In this document: positions 31,394 to 33,430 of the stretch, piece after piece | Numbering within the stretch: the stretch's first letter is position 1 | Layout of the letters: every line of letters starts with the position of its first letter | The notes under the pieces: generated by a model | The model's input: the letters and a program-made list of their open reading frames with translations, nothing else | The model's database searches: none | What the model was told of the DNA's origin: nothing | Translations under genes and position numbers: made by a program | Source: Polaromonas sp. | Lineage (GTDB): Bacteria > Pseudomonadota > Gammaproteobacteria > Burkholderiales > Burkholderiaceae_C | Direction of reading: 5' to 3' | Assembly (NCBI GenBank): GCA_028292045.1 | Contig: JAQGMZ010000134.1 | Coordinates: forward strand, 1 to 33,430 | Length of the DNA stretch: 33,430 bases

Positions 31394-31407
31394 GGCGAAA
31401 GCGCCCT
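31392..31407. terminator. short hairpin between convergent genes, weak terminator candidate
   Basis: AGGGCG (31392-31397) pairs with CGCCCT (31402-31407) around an AAAG loop, immediately at the stop codon of the phosphatase-kinase. The 78-base gap to the convergent HipA-type gene has no better hairpin. There is no T-tract. Confidence 0.3.
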
Positions 31408-31471
31408 GCCGCGGCGACAAAGCAGCCAGCAGGTAGATGCCGGATCGACCCAGGGCCGCCATCCACCGCCG

Positions 31472-32797
31472 TCACACGCCTTCAAGAATCCGCAGATTTT
31501 CCCGCGCAATGCTTGTGAAACCGACAGACAGGCGCTCGTCCTTCGTCGCCGCGCCCCAGAAAACCAGCGCCAGCGCCCGGGCTTTCTGCCATTCCGGCAA
31601 GGTGGCCGCGGTGGGGCGCAGCGGGCGCTCGCTGAAATTGCGCGCCACCAGCTCGCCATTGACCGGCGCATACAGCATCGGCAGCATGTCGTAGGTCGGC
31701 GACAGCCGCCAGTCGTCGCCGTCGAGCAGCAGCGAGATGTTGCCGTAGTGGCGGTCGGTGTTGGCGATCAGCACGCCATAGGCCTCCAGCAGTCGCAGGT
31801 GCGCGGCGTCCTGCGGCGTGAGCAGCCCCTGGTCTTCCATGCGCCGGGCGGTCGCGGCCCAGTTGTCCACCTTGCCGACATATTGCGCGTCGTACACCTC
31901 CAGCGACACCATGCCGATGCGGCCGGCGCGCGTTCGGTCAAAACGCTCAGACTCCAGATACATGCGGTTGCCGATGAGAAACGCCTGCGTCCTGGCAGCG
32001 GGCAGGCCGGCCTGTTCCAGCGTGTGCAAGGCCAGGTGCTCGCACACCAGCAGATCGCGGCTGCGCTGGTCGGCCTCGGAGTCGCCTGCGGGTGAAAATT
32101 TCACAATCACCGGGCGGCCATCGACCAGCGTGCAGAACTTGGGCTGCTCGCCGCCCGCCGACGAGCCGGGCAGCGTGCCCAGCATGGCGCGCTCGGCCAG
32201 GCGCGGATAGTCGCGGGTGGACGCCACCCGCGACGCCCGTTCGCCCAGCGTGCGGAAGCGCTCGAAGGCCATCTCGCCCACGATGAGGTTGCCCGGCAGG
32301 TCGTCGCCGAACCAGGCCAGCGCCTTGAGCGCGTCATCGGCGCTCCAGTGCCGCGGGTCGGCCGCCAGCTCCAGTTCCGGATGCGCCTGGGCAAAGGTGC
32401 GGCCCATGAAGCCCTGCGGCCGCATGTCGTCCAGAAACCACGGAAGCCCCTCGTGCAGCTCGCTCAGGCCGTCGGCTTCATCGACCCAGAAGCGGCCGCC
32501 TTGCAGGGGCACGATGCGGCCGAACGGCGTGACCTGCCCCCGGGCATCGACCCGCACGACCGGCAGGGCGCTGCCCGCGCCCGCGATGGGCCGCACCAGC
32601 AGGTAGCGCCGCCGCCGGGCAGCGCCCGAGGTCAGCACTTCGCCCGCCAGCAGCAGCGGCGCCAGCGCGCGCGACACGGTCGCCTGGCTCACCCCCAGCC
32701 AGGCCTGCAGCTCGGCGCTGGTGGCCACGCCGCCCTGCTTGCGCATCGCATCGCACAGCTGGCGGGACAGGTGCGAACTAGGTGTCCGGCTTGCCAT
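31472..32797 (-). CDS. yjjJ: HipA-family serine/threonine kinase with N-terminal HTH (YjjJ-like)
   Basis: A 441-residue protein resembling E. coli YjjJ. Residues about 8-60 form a winged helix-turn-helix (GGVATSAELQAWLGVSQATV), the part that in classical systems is supplied by the separate antitoxin HipB. The kinase domain shows the Ser-rich G-loop GSSAGGEQPKF (212-222), where HipA kinases autophosphorylate, the ATP Lys VIVKF (K234), ERFDR, the catalytic loop NTDRHYGN (348-355; Asp349), and the metal Asp in SPTYDMLPM (D371). All catalytic residues appear intact. No antitoxin gene is adjacent: upstream is only a regulatory stretch and gap. HipA kinases phosphorylate targets such as aminoacyl-tRNA synthetases; this branch's target is not inferable. 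ATG 32797 has no clear Shine-Dalgarno sequence. Confidence 0.92.
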   Translation of the reverse strand: MASRTPSSHLSRQLCDAMRKQGGVATSAELQAWLGVSQATVSRALAPLLLAGEVLTSGAARRRRYLLVRPIAGAGSALPVVRVDARGQVTPFGRIVPLQGGRFWVDEADGLSELHEGLPWFLDDMRPQGFMGRTFAQAHPELELAADPRHWSADDALKALAWFGDDLPGNLIVGEMAFERFRTLGERASRVASTRDYPRLAERAMLGTLPGSSAGGEQPKFCTLVDGRPVIVKFSPAGDSEADQRSRDLLVCEHLALHTLEQAGLPAARTQAFLIGNRMYLESERFDRTRAGRIGMVSLEVYDAQYVGKVDNWAATARRMEDQGLLTPQDAAHLRLLEAYGVLIANTDRHYGNISLLLDGDDWRLSPTYDMLPMLYAPVNGELVARNFSERPLRPTAATLPEWQKARALALVFWGAATKDERLSVGFTSIARENLRILEGV

Positions 32798-32818
32798 GGG
32801 AGTTCATTGGATAAATTT

Positions 32819-32859
32819 GTGAATAGATACTTTTCACGTGAATCATAGGGAAGTTTCAC
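32819..32859. promoter_or_regulatory. array of GTGAA/TTCAC half-sites upstream of the HipA-type gene
   Basis: Four half-sites alternate in orientation: GTGAA (32819-32823), TTCAC (32833-32837), GTGAA (32838-32842) and TTCAC (32855-32859). The two central ones form the perfect 10-bp palindrome TTCACGTGAA (32833-32842). The array begins 22 bases upstream of the start codon, overlapping the expected promoter, and would suit binding by a dimeric helix-turn-helix protein, possibly the gene product itself. Confidence 0.5.
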
Positions 32860-32914
32860 AGTCCCCATGGAAAATTGAATAGATTGCGCTGTGGCTTTGC
32901 AGGAAGTCTGCCCA

Positions 32915-32941
32915 CAAAAAAACGCGCCCGGGGGCGCGTTT
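32915..32941 (-). terminator. rho-independent terminator of gap
   Basis: On the minus strand AAACGCGCC (complement of 32933-32941) pairs with GGCGCGTTT (complement of 32920-32928) around a 4-base loop, followed by a run of T (A-run at 32915-32922 on the plus strand). It lies 18 bases past the GAPDH stop codon and separates gap from the HipA-type gene. Confidence 0.9.
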
Positions 32942-32959
32942 GACGTGGACAGGCCAGGC

Positions 32960-33430
<471 letters not shown>

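Overview
The window looks like chromosomal DNA from a high-GC betaproteobacterium of the order Burkholderiales. The gene content resembles Comamonadaceae such as Polaromonas: a two-subunit periplasmic molybdenum hydroxylase with XdhC and a MobA-like partner, a DUF6351 lipoprotein, a YjjJ-type HipA protein, and a nitrite-type channel beside a phosphatase-kinase fusion. The genus is an inference from protein style, not from a marker gene. I see no rRNA, tRNA, CRISPR array, transposase or phage gene. Thirty protein-coding genes fill most of the window. The first and the last are cut by the window edges.

Layout. (1) 1-3737, plus strand: genes related to dehydroshikimate/quinate catabolism. They are the C-terminal part of a QuiC-like dehydratase/HPPD fusion, a shikimate-dehydrogenase homologue, and then the same two QuiC modules again as separate genes. 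(2) 3915-7857, plus strand: a tight GH2 glycosidase-galT-galK operon for breaking down galactosides and feeding galactose into the Leloir route. It sits behind a near-perfect 23-bp dyad. (3) 7917-11062: a secreted DUF3616 protein, a small conserved-looking gene on the minus strand, a roughly 150-bp imperfect palindrome, and a CodA-like cytosine deaminase. (4) 11141-14908: a divergent locus with a nitroreductase and an acyl-CoA synthetase leftward and a Crp/Fnr regulator and a MaoC-type hydratase rightward, with a candidate operator between them. (5) 15282-19603, plus strand: a molybdenum hydroxylase operon (2Fe-2S subunit, Tat-exported Mo subunit, XdhC, MobA-like nucleotidyltransferase).

(6) 19593-25994, minus strand: two overlapping Lrp/AsnC regulators, a strong terminator, then three consecutive predicted lipoproteins (DUF6351 hydrolase-like, a triple-CHRD protein, and an Ig-like plus PQQ-type sugar dehydrogenase). 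(7) 26156-29551, plus strand: an RNB exoribonuclease, a YkvA/DUF1232 membrane protein, an EVE protein and a formate/nitrite channel. (8) 29636-31393: a PP2C phosphatase fused to a Ser/Thr kinase with a C-terminal membrane anchor. (9) 31472-33430, minus strand: a HipA/YjjJ-type kinase with its own DNA-binding domain and an array of GTGAA/TTCAC half-sites upstream, then the 3' end of gap (GAPDH) with its terminator.

The observations most worth a second look are these: fused and split QuiC-like modules side by side, with both HPPD-like domains lacking the second metal histidine; the long palindrome at about 9510-9660; the tandem Lrp pair; the lipoprotein block; the channel plus phosphatase-kinase pair; and the solo HipA gene with its repeated dyads. 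None of them is clearly a wholly new system from sequence reading alone.
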